Assembly: GCA_903874055.1 (NCBI GenBank)
Contig: CAIQQR010000059.1
Coordinates: 1 to 43,368 of the forward strand
From: an uncultured Bacteroidota bacterium
GTDB lineage: Bacteria > Bacteroidota > Bacteroidia > Chitinophagales > Chitinophagaceae
DNA: 43,368 nucleotides
Reading direction: 5' to 3'
Shown here: positions 25,205 to 33,907 of the stretch, piece after piece
Position numbering within the stretch: the first letter of the stretch is position 1
Layout: the number at the start of each line of letters is the position of its first letter
Notes under the pieces: generated by a model
The model's input: only the letters and a program-made list of their open reading frames with translations
Databases searched by the model: none
What the model was told of the DNA's origin: nothing
Program-made: the position numbers and the translations under genes

Positions 25205-26581
25205 TTACTTTCCAATGCAGAATTTAGAAAAAATAAAATCTAATTGATCCTCATTGGTTATTTGGCCTGTAATAGTGCCTAAGTAATGTAATGCTTGACG
25301 AATATCTAATGCTAATAAATCACCAGTTACATTTAATTGCAAACCAGTTTCAACATCATTTAAAGCCAGGGATAGCTTTTTTAAAGAAGCAACGTGTCGC
25401 GCATTGGTAACAATAGTTCCTTCTTTGTGCAAGCCCTCACCAGCTACCTTTTGATATAAAATATTTTCAAGTGCTTTTATGTTGTCTTTTTCTTTTGCCG
25501 AAATAAATACTACTTCATTAAATTGTTGATTCTCAAGTATTGAAGCATCTTTTAAAAGATCTTTTTTATTTCCGACTAGTACTAATTTATCTGTATCCAC
25601 TTCGGATTGCCAACTTGCAACTTGATCAACACTATTATCATTTACATCAAACATAGCAATCACAATATCAGCCCCTAGTATTTTTTCTTTACTTTTTTCA
25701 ATTCCCATTTGCTCAATACTATCAGTCGTTGCAGTTCTTATACCAGCGGTATCAATTAATTTAAATAGAATGCCCTGAATATTTAAATACTCTTCGACTG
25801 TATCGCGTGTTGTACCTGGGATCTCACTTACCAACGCTCTATTTTCATTTAATAAAGCATTTAATAAAGTGGACTTACCTGCATTTGGTTTTCCAACAAT
25901 AGCTACTTGTACTCCATTCTTTATTACATTACCTAATTTAAATGAATCTAATAAAGCCTGTGTTTTTATTTGTAGTTGTTGTACTAAAATTTCTAACTCT
26001 TTTTTATTAGCAAAGGCAACATCCTCCTGGGAAAAATCCAACTCCAATTCTATGAGTGCCGAAAATTTTATTAGTTTTTCACGCATCAATTGCAAATCGG
26101 TAGAGAACCCTCCTTTAAAATTATGGAGTGCCGTTTTACGCGCTGCTTCGGTATTACTTGCAATTAAATCAGCAACTGCTTCGGCTTGTGTTAAATCTAA
26201 TTTCCCATTTAAAAAAGCACGTTGTGTAAACTCCCCTGGTTTTGCCATACGCGCTCCAGCTTGAATCATTAATTGTAAGATAGCATCCTGAATTAAAGGG
26301 GCACCGTGGCATGAAATTTCAACTACTTCCTCTCCTGTATATGATTTTGGAGCACGATAAATACTCACCACCACTTCATCAATTACATCCAACCCATTTA
26401 AAAGTTTTCCAAAGTGAACTGTATGGGTTGGTTGTTTCACTAAACTCTTTTTTGAAAAAACCGATGCAGTTATTTCAATGGCTTTGGGTCCACTTAATCT
26501 TATCACAGCAATGGCGCCTAATCCTGGCGCTGTTGCCAGGGCAACAATCGTATCATTCCAAGTGCTCAAATTTTCACGCAT
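25205..26581 (-). CDS. mnmE: tRNA modification GTPase MnmE
   Basis: 458 residues, normal for the family. With MnmG (not in the window) it installs the carboxymethylaminomethyl group on U34 of certain tRNAs. The N-terminal folate-binding domain begins TIVALATAPGLGAIAVIRLSG (split here: TIVALATAPG at 11-20 and LGAIAVIRLSG at 21-31). The inserted G domain has G1 GKPNAGKS (230-237), G2 TTRD (257-260), G3 DTAG (277-280) and G4 NKKD (338-341). The C-terminal FCIGK carries the conserved Cys455. Convergent with the HAD gene (11 bp between ends). A well-spaced Bacteroidota promoter (26586-26616) ends only four bases before the start codon, suggesting a leaderless message. Confidence 0.97.
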   Translation of the reverse strand: MRENLSTWNDTIVALATAPGLGAIAVIRLSGPKAIEITASVFSKKSLVKQPTHTVHFGKLLNGLDVIDEVVVSIYRAPKSYTGEEVVEISCHGAPLIQDAILQLMIQAGARMAKPGEFTQRAFLNGKLDLTQAEAVADLIASNTEAARKTALHNFKGGFSTDLQLMREKLIKFSALIELELDFSQEDVAFANKKELEILVQQLQIKTQALLDSFKLGNVIKNGVQVAIVGKPNAGKSTLLNALLNENRALVSEIPGTTRDTVEEYLNIQGILFKLIDTAGIRTATTDSIEQMGIEKSKEKILGADIVIAMFDVNDNSVDQVASWQSEVDTDKLVLVGNKKDLLKDASILENQQFNEVVFISAKEKDNIKALENILYQKVAGEGLHKEGTIVTNARHVASLKKLSLALNDVETGLQLNVTGDLLALDIRQALHYLGTITGQITNEDQLDFIFSKFCIGK

Positions 26582-26585
26582 TTAG

Positions 26586-26616
26586 CAAAGATAGGTCCAT
26601 GTCTTTGCAAAACAAA
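26586..26616 (-). promoter_or_regulatory. mnmE promoter, TTTG-N19-TATCTTTG
   Basis: On the minus strand, TTTG (26616-26613) is followed after 19 bases by TATCTTTG (26593-26586). This fits both elements and the spacing of the Bacteroidota primary promoter. Only four bases separate the box from the mnmE ATG (26581). It lies downstream of the tonB terminator, which separates mnmE from the Ton operon. Confidence 0.7.
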
Positions 26617-26625
26617 AATGGCTTA

Positions 26626-26661
26626 GAAAAACAAATGGCAGCCGTTTATGGGCTGCCATTT
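26626..26661 (-). terminator. Intrinsic terminator of the exbB-exbD-exbD-tonB operon
   Basis: Perfect 11-bp stem: AAATGGCAGCC at 26633-26643 pairs with GGCTGCCATTT at 26651-26661, with a 7-base loop. On the minus strand the tail reads GTTTTTC. It starts 22 bases after the tonB stop codon. Confidence 0.8.
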
Positions 26662-26683
26662 AATATTTCGAAGTAAAGTTGTA

Positions 26684-27502
26684 CTAGTCTTCAGAAACTT
26701 GGAATACAATTGCTTGTCTATGACGGTAAATTACATTACGGCCATTTTGAACAGCTGGTTTCCATTTTGGACCTCTTGTGATTACACGAACCGCTTCATC
26801 AGCAGTACCATATCCAGGGTTGTTTTCAGCTTTTACATCTGAAATTGAACCATCTCTTGATACAACGAATGATACAGTTACTGCGTATTTTCCAGCAGGT
26901 GCGCCATTTTCAACTGGCAAGTCTCTGTTTAAAGTTCTTTCTAGATAACGAATCCAACCTTGTTGTCCACCAGGAAACTCAGCTGGTTGTTGTACAACAG
27001 TAAAGATTTTATCAGTCTCTTCATCTGGAGGTGCGGCTGGCCCAGTGCTTTGTTCTACTGGAGCTACAATTCCATCATCTTTGATACCTTTTTGGTCTGT
27101 TGCACCAATTTTAACGTCTTCTAGTTTTTCAACTTCTTTTACCTCATCCTCTTTTTTCACTTCCTCATCTTTTACGATTTTTGGAGGTGTAAATTTCGCC
27201 ATTTCCACTTTTGGTGGTTCTTGCTTTGGTGGCGGAGGAGGTGGCGGAGGAGGTGCTTTTTTCTCTTGGTTAACATCCGCTAAAGAAACATCCTGAACTA
27301 CGATTTCAGTTTTTGCTTTTTTAGCAGAGTTAGAATAAATAGCACCACCCGCTAAAAGTGCAGTAATGGCTACCATTACAATCAAGGCCTTTTTAAGACG
27401 ATCATTGTAGGTTTTTCTTAGCTCATACGCACCATACTCCTTATATCTTCCCTCAAAAATGAGGTCTAATACATCGGCGGTTAATATTTTATTTATGTCC
27501 AT
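26684..27502 (-). CDS. tonB: Energy transducer TonB
   Basis: 272 residues. A cytoplasmic N-terminal segment of about 37 residues, longer than in classic TonB, contains YKEYGAYELRKTYNDRLKK, typical of Bacteroidota TonB proteins. One membrane helix follows (about 38-57), then a periplasmic Pro-rich linker with an uninterrupted run of nine Pro from about residue 84 and alternating Lys/Glu-Val repeats. The C-terminal TonB domain (about 172-272) starts FPGGQQGWIRYLE and includes VVSRDGSISDV and WKPAVQNGRNV. It links the ExbB/ExbD proton channel to TonB boxes of outer-membrane transporters such as the SusC protein encoded nearby. Last gene of its operon (19 bp after exbD), followed by a terminator. 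Confidence 0.95.
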   Translation of the reverse strand: MDINKILTADVLDLIFEGRYKEYGAYELRKTYNDRLKKALIVMVAITALLAGGAIYSNSAKKAKTEIVVQDVSLADVNQEKKAPPPPPPPPPKQEPPKVEMAKFTPPKIVKDEEVKKEDEVKEVEKLEDVKIGATDQKGIKDDGIVAPVEQSTGPAAPPDEETDKIFTVVQQPAEFPGGQQGWIRYLERTLNRDLPVENGAPAGKYAVTVSFVVSRDGSISDVKAENNPGYGTADEAVRVITRGPKWKPAVQNGRNVIYRHRQAIVFQVSED

Positions 27503-27521
27503 TTTAAATGCTTTTAATTGC

Positions 27522-28097
27522 TTAAGGTTTTACTGCAGATTCGTCTGATTTTTTAATCAATTGCTCTTCGATATCAAAAATATCAACAAGCGCGAATTTT
27601 TTAACAACGTTGATAGACATCTCATCTAAGATATCAATTACGTTTTTGTAATTGCAATATTGGCTTGGTTTAATCACGACTACTAAGTCATGCTCTGGAT
27701 CATTTGGATCCTGTGCAATACTTCTTACATATGCTTTCTTTTTCAAGATAACGTCTCTGATAGAGTTTTCTCCGTTATAAGAAGCTGATAAAAAGTTAGA
27801 AGCATCATTTTTTAATTGACCTTCATAATAGTAAATATGATTATCCGCACCCATTAGGATGGTTAAAGCCCCTGATTCTTTTGCTTTATTTTGTTCCTCA
27901 GGTTTTACTTTGTCATCCGGCAAAAGCAACTTCATAGCTGTTGGTTGACTCATCGTTGTAGTGAAGATAAAGAAGGTAATCAACAAGAAACCTAAGTCCA
28001 CCATCGGCGTCAAATCGACACGCGTTGATAGCTTTTTTCCTTTCTTGACACCGGGTCCTTTCTTATGGCCACCACCCGAGGTATCTAATTCTGCCAT
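27522..28097 (-). CDS. exbD: ExbD-family biopolymer transport protein (second in operon)
   Basis: 191 residues. A Gly/Lys-rich cytoplasmic N-terminus (GGGHKKGPGVKKGKK), then one membrane helix with the key protonatable Asp34 in the motif VDLTPMVDLGFLLITFF, then a periplasmic domain. Part of the proton-driven ExbB-ExbD motor that energises TonB. Two different exbD genes in tandem are common in Bacteroidota Ton systems, where ExbD proteins may form heteromers. 28 bp downstream of the other exbD and 19 bp upstream of tonB. Confidence 0.93.
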   Translation of the reverse strand: MAELDTSGGGHKKGPGVKKGKKLSTRVDLTPMVDLGFLLITFFIFTTTMSQPTAMKLLLPDDKVKPEEQNKAKESGALTILMGADNHIYYYEGQLKNDASNFLSASYNGENSIRDVILKKKAYVRSIAQDPNDPEHDLVVVIKPSQYCNYKNVIDILDEMSINVVKKFALVDIFDIEEQLIKKSDESAVKP

Positions 28098-28125
28098 AGT
28101 AAATAGCTTTTAATTAGTTTATAAT

Positions 28126-28773
28126 TTAGTTTTCCTGTTTTTCTCCATTCATTGATTTCTTGTACAATTCTGAACCTACTGGTGCATTTTCAGGATTGGT
28201 AACCATTTGGAATTTCTGAATATTGTTTTTCTTGAACGCAGTTAAAACGCCTTTGAATGAAGGATACTTTGCAAGATTGTCCCCTTTTAATAAAAGATCC
28301 ATCTTAGCTCCAGCATATGCTTCATTAACAGCTTGCATCCAAATAACCAATTCATTATCCGTACTGTCCTTACAAGGAATCCCTTTAAGTACATCTCCTT
28401 TTCTGTTTTCTTCAGAGACAGATAAGAAAGAGTTTAATCCGCTAAATGAAGCACCTACGAAACTAGCTGCTTTAAATTTAGCGACATCGATTCCTAAATT
28501 CTTAGTTGTATTTAAAGAATTAGCAACCAACTCTCTTTTTTGCTTATCATCTATTGTAAGAAATACTTTACCATCTTTATCAATAGTTACTAGTACAAAG
28601 TCCTTGTTAGGGGCAACTTTAGAAGCTACTGAACTAGGTGTAGTTACAGCGATTGCTTCTGAAGGTTTGAACTTAGTAGTCAAGATAAAGAATGACAATA
28701 AAAGGAAAGCCACATCACACATGGCAGTCATGTCGATGGTGGTACTCTTACGAGGTAATTTGGCTCTACCCAT
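28126..28773 (-). CDS. exbD: ExbD-family biopolymer transport protein (first in operon)
   Basis: 215 residues. A short cytoplasmic N-terminus (MGRAKLPRKSTT), then the membrane helix with conserved Asp20 in IDMTAMCDVAFLLLSFF, then a larger periplasmic domain than its neighbour. It acts with ExbB to convert proton flow into TonB movement. It lies 63 bp after exbB and 28 bp before the second exbD, all on the minus strand. The two ExbD proteins are clearly divergent in sequence, suggesting separate roles in one complex rather than a recent duplication. Confidence 0.93.
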   Translation of the reverse strand: MGRAKLPRKSTTIDMTAMCDVAFLLLSFFILTTKFKPSEAIAVTTPSSVASKVAPNKDFVLVTIDKDGKVFLTIDDKQKRELVANSLNTTKNLGIDVAKFKAASFVGASFSGLNSFLSVSEENRKGDVLKGIPCKDSTDNELVIWMQAVNEAYAGAKMDLLLKGDNLAKYPSFKGVLTAFKKNNIQKFQMVTNPENAPVGSELYKKSMNGEKQEN

Positions 28774-28836
28774 TTTTATTATCTTTTAAATTTATTTATA
28801 AGGTTGTCCTTATTAAAATATTTTTCTACTTAACTA

Positions 28837-29697
28837 CTATTTGTAGTTTGCTGCGAAGCTTTGAGTTAAAGTAAATCCAGACTCATCGATACCATATGTA
28901 ATACCATCGATTCTTGTAGTGAATACGTTGTACATAATGATCGCAATAGCTGAAGTACCGATACCTAATGCTGTATTATATAAGGCCTCAGAGATACCTT
29001 GAGATAATTCACGAGCAGCTTCTCCACCACCTTCTTCTCCTAATTTAGAGAAAGAACGAATCATACCTAATACCGTACCGAACAATCCTAATAAAGTTGC
29101 TACTGATGCGATAGTTGATAAGAATACTAAGTTCTTTTCTAACATTGGTAATTCTAAAGCTGTTGCTTCTTCGATTTCTTTTTGAATGTTTAATACTTTT
29201 TGATCAGTATCTAATTCTGTATTTGAAATCATTTCTTTATATTTCTTCAAACCAGATTTCATTACATTACCTACAGATCCTTTTTGCTTGTCGCACTCAG
29301 CAATTGCTTTGTCAACTTCTTTGTTAGCCAAATGGAATTGTACTTGACGGATAAATGCAGTGTTGCTTCCAGTACCTGCTGCTTTAGCAACAGTTAATAA
29401 TCTTTCGATAACGAAAGTTAATACTACTAATAAGCTACCAATCAAAATAGGCACGATGATACCACCTTCGTACATTTTAGTGAAAGTACCTTTTGGTCCT
29501 TTGTGTGAAGGCCAGAATCCACCATTTGGATCAGGATTAGAGAAATTAGATGCATTACCTAACACAAAACGCCAGATAACGTAGCCTGCTACGATACAAG
29601 CAATAGGTGCTAAAGTTGCAATCAAGTTACCGCCTTGTTTCGGCTGTGCTGCTGTCTTAGTTGCAGCGGTTGCAGTTGGTTTAGTTAAATCAGCCAT
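28837..29697 (-). CDS. exbB: MotA/TolQ/ExbB-family proton channel protein
   Basis: 286 residues. An N-terminal Ala/Thr/Lys-rich stretch is followed by four hydrophobic segments: about residues 26-46, 78-95 (GGIIVPILIGSLLVVLTFVI region), 187-212 and 236-256. The last two correspond to the TolQ/ExbB core helices (TLLGLFGTVLGMIRSF; ALYNTALGIGTSAIAII). It carries one more N-terminal helix than E. coli ExbB, which is usual for Bacteroidota. It forms the pentameric channel around ExbD helices that drives TonB. First gene of the exbB-exbD-exbD-tonB operon; divergent from the metalloprotease gene. Confidence 0.95.
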   Translation of the reverse strand: MADLTKPTATAATKTAAQPKQGGNLIATLAPIACIVAGYVIWRFVLGNASNFSNPDPNGGFWPSHKGPKGTFTKMYEGGIIVPILIGSLLVVLTFVIERLLTVAKAAGTGSNTAFIRQVQFHLANKEVDKAIAECDKQKGSVGNVMKSGLKKYKEMISNTELDTDQKVLNIQKEIEEATALELPMLEKNLVFLSTIASVATLLGLFGTVLGMIRSFSKLGEEGGGEAARELSQGISEALYNTALGIGTSAIAIIMYNVFTTRIDGITYGIDESGFTLTQSFAANYK

Positions 29698-29934
29698 GAT
29701 TCAATTGATTTTTGGTTTTAAATAAAAATTTATAAAAGAATTTATTCCTCTTGACTATTGGTTAGAATTCACTCGAATCTTTACGCACTAGTTTCTAAGG
29801 GGTTACAAAATAAGTAATTATTTGATTGAAACAATTTTCCAAGCATTTTTTTATTAAAAATTTAATGTTGCTAACTACTGTTGGTAGAAAGGAATATATT
29901 TACTATTAAATTACAAAATAAATTTAAAACAAAT

Positions 29935-32436
29935 ATGAAAAAAATCCTAGTATTCACTAGTCTTTGTGTCGTATTGACAATTAGCTTAAAAGCTCAAAAA
30001 GCGGACACAGCAAGTGGTAAGAAAGATTTACCAGCTAAATCTGGGCCCAAAGCCTTTAGTGAATTCATTACCAAAAAGGCAGTAAGCCAAAAAGGGGTAT
30101 TTACAGTTCATTTTCAGGATGATAAATACTTTTTTGAAATTCCAGATAGTTTATTAGGCCGTGAATTGCTTGCAGTTACCCGTTTTGCCAAAGTGGCTGG
30201 GGGTGCGAGAAAGTATGGCGGAGAAGAAGTAAATGAACAAAGCTTACTTTTTGAAAAAGGACCTAACCAACGCATTTTTATGCGTGTTGTAACCTTAATT
30301 AGTAAGGCGGACTCTTCACAAACCATTGCTAAGGCAGTAAAAAACTCCTATTTAGACCCAATTGTAGCTTCATTTGATATTAAAGCCTTAGGAAAAGATT
30401 CTACCTCAAATATAATTGATGTAACTGATTTTTTCAAAGGGGACAATCAGGCTGTGAGCTTAACTAGTAGTGAAAAAAGAAGTTTCAGTCTATCTGGATT
30501 GGCTTCGGACAGATCTTATATAGAAAGCATTAAATCTTACCCTATTAATATGGAGATAAGAACGGTTAAAACTTATTCTGCTAGTGGTCCTATGCCAGGT
30601 AGCCCAATGGGTGGGGGTGCAAGTTCAATACCAGCTGCTATAAATGCAGGCGCAGTTACCTTTGAGTTGAACACTTCAATTAGATTATTACCTAAGGTTC
30701 CAATGAATACCCGTTTATTCGATTCTAGAGTGGGTTATTTCGCAGATAACTTCGTACAATACGCTGATGATCAACATAAGGTAGAAAATCAAGTATTTGC
30801 AGTGCGTTATAAATTAGAGCCAAAACCTGAGGATTTGGAAAAATACAAACAAGGTATTTTAGTGGAGCCTGCAAAGCCTATTGTATATTATATCGATCCT
30901 GCAACTCCAAAAAAATGGGTGCCTTATTTAATAGCAGGTGTAAATGACTGGAATGCTGCATTTGAGAAAGCAGGTTGGAAAAATGCAATTCAAGGTAAAG
31001 AGTGGCCTAATGATAGCACGATGAGCCTAGAAGATGCGCGTTTTTCTGTTATTCGTTATTTCGCATCTGATATCGAAAATGCTTATGGTCCTCAAGTACA
31101 TGATCCAAGAAGTGGTGAGATTTTAGAAAGCCATATTGGATGGTACCATAATGTAATGAATTTAGTGCACGATTGGTATATGATTCAAACAGCTGCAGTA
31201 GATCCTGCTGCACGCAAAATGAAATTTGATGATAGCTTAATGGGTAATTTAATTCGTTTTGTTTCTTCACACGAAGTGGGTCATACATTAGGTTTGAGAC
31301 ATAATATGGGAAGTAGTAGCAAAACTCCAGTTGAAAAATTAAGAGATGCAAAATGGTTAGAAGCAAACGGCCATACAGCAAGTATTATGGACTATGCCCG
31401 TTTTAATTATGTAGCTCAACCCGAAGATCATGTTACTGAAATGGGATTATTTCCTCGTATTGGTGACTATGATAAATGGGCCATTAAATGGGGTTACACT
31501 TATACAGGTTTAGGTGACGAAGCAGATAAAAAAGTAAACAATAAATGGGTAGTAGATGCTTTAAGCAAAAACGATCGTTTATGGTTTGGTGGTGAAGGTT
31601 ACAATGCTGACCCACGCGCTCAAACCGAAGACCTTGGTGACAATTCAGTGTTGGCTAGTGAATATGCAATTAAGAATTTAAAACGTATCATTGTTAAGCT
31701 ACCTGAGTGGACAACCGAGGAAGCAGATCATTATCAAAACTTAAGTGATGTTTACAATCAATTAGTGATCCAATACAATCGTTACATGGGTCACGTTGTA
31801 AAAAATATTGGTGGTGTGAATGAAACATTCAAGAGTGTAGAAGAAAAAGGAGATGTATATACAGCAACTCCTGTGGCGATTCAAAAGTCTGCAATGAACT
31901 TTTTACAAACTCAATTATTTACAACTCCTAAATGGATTTTAGATAATAATATTTTGAATAAAATATCAAACCCTGTTGCCAACGAACGCTTACAAACAGT
32001 ACAAACTAACATTTTAAAAAGTTTGTTAGACAAAGGTCGCTTGTATCGTTTAACTACTAGCACTACAAGATTCGGTAATGCTTCTTATGCTTTACACGAC
32101 ATGATGGAAGATACACGTAAAGGTTTATTTACCGAATTAAGTAGTCATCAAGCAACAGATGTTTTTCGTCGCAATTTGCAAAAAACATACGTAACACAAT
32201 TAGGAGATTTAATAAACCCTTCTACTACTCCAACCGCAGCAGCTGCAGCTGGTGCATTTAGAATGGGCCCAGCTATTGATGTTGAAAATACCGATGTTAT
32301 TTCTGAAGCAAAAGCACAATTAAAAAAATTAGCTGCAAGTATTCAAGCAAATAAAGGAAGTATCAATGACGCTAGCTCAGTGAGTCACTTTGATGATTTA
32401 CAAGATAGAATCAAACATATTTTAGATCCTAAGTAG
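29935..32436 (+). CDS. Secreted zinc-dependent metalloprotease (DUF5117/DUF4953 type)
   Basis: 833 residues from the ATG at 29935, where a clean signal peptide (MKKILVFTSLCVVLTISLKAQ region) begins; an in-frame TTG at 29881 would bury it and is rejected. The catalytic motif is H446-E-V-G-H450-T-L-G-L-R-H456-N, a metzincin-like HExxHxxGxxH zinc site, with IMDYARFNY (Met-turn-like) about 30 residues later. The N-terminal third carries the DUF5118/DUF5117-like beta-rich region (VFTVHFQDDKYFFEIPDSLLG, LLAVTRFAKVAGGARKYGGEE in outline). The C-terminal part is helical with an Ala-rich linker. Predicted periplasmic or secreted peptidase; substrates unknown. It stands alone, divergent from the Ton operon, and ends at a bidirectional terminator. 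Confidence 0.88.
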   Translation: MKKILVFTSLCVVLTISLKAQKADTASGKKDLPAKSGPKAFSEFITKKAVSQKGVFTVHFQDDKYFFEIPDSLLGRELLAVTRFAKVAGGARKYGGEEVNEQSLLFEKGPNQRIFMRVVTLISKADSSQTIAKAVKNSYLDPIVASFDIKALGKDSTSNIIDVTDFFKGDNQAVSLTSSEKRSFSLSGLASDRSYIESIKSYPINMEIRTVKTYSASGPMPGSPMGGGASSIPAAINAGAVTFELNTSIRLLPKVPMNTRLFDSRVGYFADNFVQYADDQHKVENQVFAVRYKLEPKPEDLEKYKQGILVEPAKPIVYYIDPATPKKWVPYLIAGVNDWNAAFEKAGWKNAIQGKEWPNDSTMSLEDARFSVIRYFASDIENAYGPQVHDPRSGEILESHIGWYHNVMNLVHDWYMIQTAAVDPAARKMKFDDSLMGNLIRFVSSHEVGHTLGLRHNMGSSSKTPVEKLRDAKWLEANGHTASIMDYARFNYVAQPEDHVTEMGLFPRIGDYDKWAIKWGYTYTGLGDEADKKVNNKWVVDALSKNDRLWFGGEGYNADPRAQTEDLGDNSVLASEYAIKNLKRIIVKLPEWTTEEADHYQNLSDVYNQLVIQYNRYMGHVVKNIGGVNETFKSVEEKGDVYTATPVAIQKSAMNFLQTQLFTTPKWILDNNILNKISNPVANERLQTVQTNILKSLLDKGRLYRLTTSTTRFGNASYALHDMMEDTRKGLFTELSSHQATDVFRRNLQKTYVTQLGDLINPSTTPTAAAAAGAFRMGPAIDVENTDVISEAKAQLKKLAASIQANKGSINDASSVSHFDDLQDRIKHILDPK

Positions 32437-32461
32437 TATTGCTTATAAAATAGTTATAAAC

Positions 32462-32491
32462 AAAAAAGGGCCCGCGTGCGGGCCCTTTTTT
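32462..32491. terminator. Perfect bidirectional intrinsic terminator
   Basis: A continuous perfect inverted repeat: six A, then GGGCCCGC, a two-base centre, then GCGGGCCC and six T. In practice it is a GC-rich stem with a CGTG loop. It lies between the convergent metalloprotease (stop 32436) and ABC permease (stop 32535) and supplies a T-run in both directions. Confidence 0.92.
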
Positions 32492-32534
32492 AATGCTATT
32501 GTCTAATAGCTATCAAATAAAATTTTCAATCTTT

Positions 32535-33818
32535 CTATTCGTAACGTAATGCATTAATTGGATTCAATGATGCGGCTTTCATAGCAGGATAAATACCTGC
32601 AACCAATCCTACAATCGAGCATATTGCAATACCAATAAACACCCATAACCAAGGAATCACAAAGCCGGTATTTAAAACCATGCTAAATATATTACCTACC
32701 ATAATCCCAAGAAAAATACCAATCACTGCTCCTAAGATACTTATACAAATACTCTCAAATAAAAATTGACGACGTACATCTCTTTTCTTTCCACCCAAAG
32801 CTTTTATCAATCCAACCTCTCTGGTTCTTTCACTTACTGCTACTAACATAATATTCATTAATCCAATTGCAGCTCCAATTAAAGTGATCATACCAATTGC
32901 ACCAGCAGCTCCACTAACACCTGCTAATAATCCAATGAACATATCGGCAAATTTATCACTCTTGTCAATCGCAAAATTATCAGACTCTGTTGGTATTAAT
33001 CTTCTTGCTTTTCTCATTTTTTCTGTTGCTTCTCCAATAGCAGGTTCTAAATCGGCAACATTATTAACCATTACGCCAATAGCATATGATTTGTTTTGAC
33101 TTTCGTATTGTCTAACATTTTTTAAAGAAGAAATGACTACATCATCTTGACGCAACATGGCACTTGATCCCTTAGATTTTAATAAACCAATAACTCGGTA
33201 GGGTTTACTTTGCAATAAAATTACTTTGTCAATACATTTTTCAGGCTTGCCTGGAAATAATTTAGTTGCTACATTACTTCCTATAATACATACATTTCTT
33301 CCAGTTTGAATATCTACATTATTCAAATTTCTTCCAGTAGTTAAGGAATATCCATTGACCGCTAAATAATCCTCATCGCCTCCCATTAATGTAATTTGCG
33401 GATTGGTTTTTTTGTCCTTATAATGCAATTCATTATTTCCACCAGTTCTTCTTGAAATGCTTACTGTGGCACGTCCAAAACCATAGTGTTCCTTAAAATA
33501 AGCAGCTTCCTCAATTCGAATAATTTTATCTAAATTGGATTTCTTTTCTTTTAACCCTTTTTTTGATTTCCCAAATTCATCTCCTCCATTGTTGGGTCCT
33601 CCCATTCTTGCATTTAATTCTTTATAGCGAATACTAAAGGCATTGGCTCCCATAAATGAAAAGTTCTCTTTTAAACTTTGATTCATAGCAGATATAGCGG
33701 TAATTATACCAATTAATGCCATAATACCAAACGCTATAATTGCGACAGTGATGCCCGTACGAAGCTTATTGCTTTTTACGGTACGCCATGCCAACACAAA
33801 TGAATCCTGAATTGTCAT
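32535..33818 (-). CDS. ABC transporter permease, MacB/FtsX family
   Basis: 427 residues. First membrane helix at about 20-42 (NKLRTGITVAIIAFGIMALIG) followed by a large extracytoplasmic MacB-type core domain to about residue 285. Three further helices make the FtsX-like domain. The hallmark coupling segment MLVAVSERTREVGLIKALGG follows the second helix, and the protein ends PMKAASLNPINALRYE-like (PINALRYE). These proteins work by mechanotransmission with a separate ATPase, exporting lipoproteins, peptides or antibiotics or signalling across the membrane. No ATPase gene is adjacent: the neighbours are nuoN upstream (89 bp) and a terminator downstream. The partner must be encoded elsewhere. Confidence 0.9.
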   Translation of the reverse strand: MTIQDSFVLAWRTVKSNKLRTGITVAIIAFGIMALIGIITAISAMNQSLKENFSFMGANAFSIRYKELNARMGGPNNGGDEFGKSKKGLKEKKSNLDKIIRIEEAAYFKEHYGFGRATVSISRRTGGNNELHYKDKKTNPQITLMGGDEDYLAVNGYSLTTGRNLNNVDIQTGRNVCIIGSNVATKLFPGKPEKCIDKVILLQSKPYRVIGLLKSKGSSAMLRQDDVVISSLKNVRQYESQNKSYAIGVMVNNVADLEPAIGEATEKMRKARRLIPTESDNFAIDKSDKFADMFIGLLAGVSGAAGAIGMITLIGAAIGLMNIMLVAVSERTREVGLIKALGGKKRDVRRQFLFESICISILGAVIGIFLGIMVGNIFSMVLNTGFVIPWLWVFIGIAICSIVGLVAGIYPAMKAASLNPINALRYE

Positions 33819-33907
33819 TGTACAAAGTTTACTGAAAATAAAGGTAGGATAGATTCAACAAACTACCCATAAATACCCTTTAGATGGCTATTCTATAGGA
33901 AGAACGG

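Noticed and set aside
27045..27296. Plus-strand frame encoding Ser/Thr-rich and poly-Gly protein opposite tonB
   Set aside because: The poly-Gly is the antisense reading of the TonB poly-Pro linker; there is no independent gene evidence.
29881..29934. Upstream TTG start for the metalloprotease
   Set aside because: It would place 18 polar residues before an otherwise clean signal peptide that starts at the ATG at 29935.
33823..33831. TAAACTTTG on the minus strand four bases before the ABC permease start, suggesting a leaderless promoter
   Set aside because: The spacing inside the box is off by one base and no -33 element was seen.
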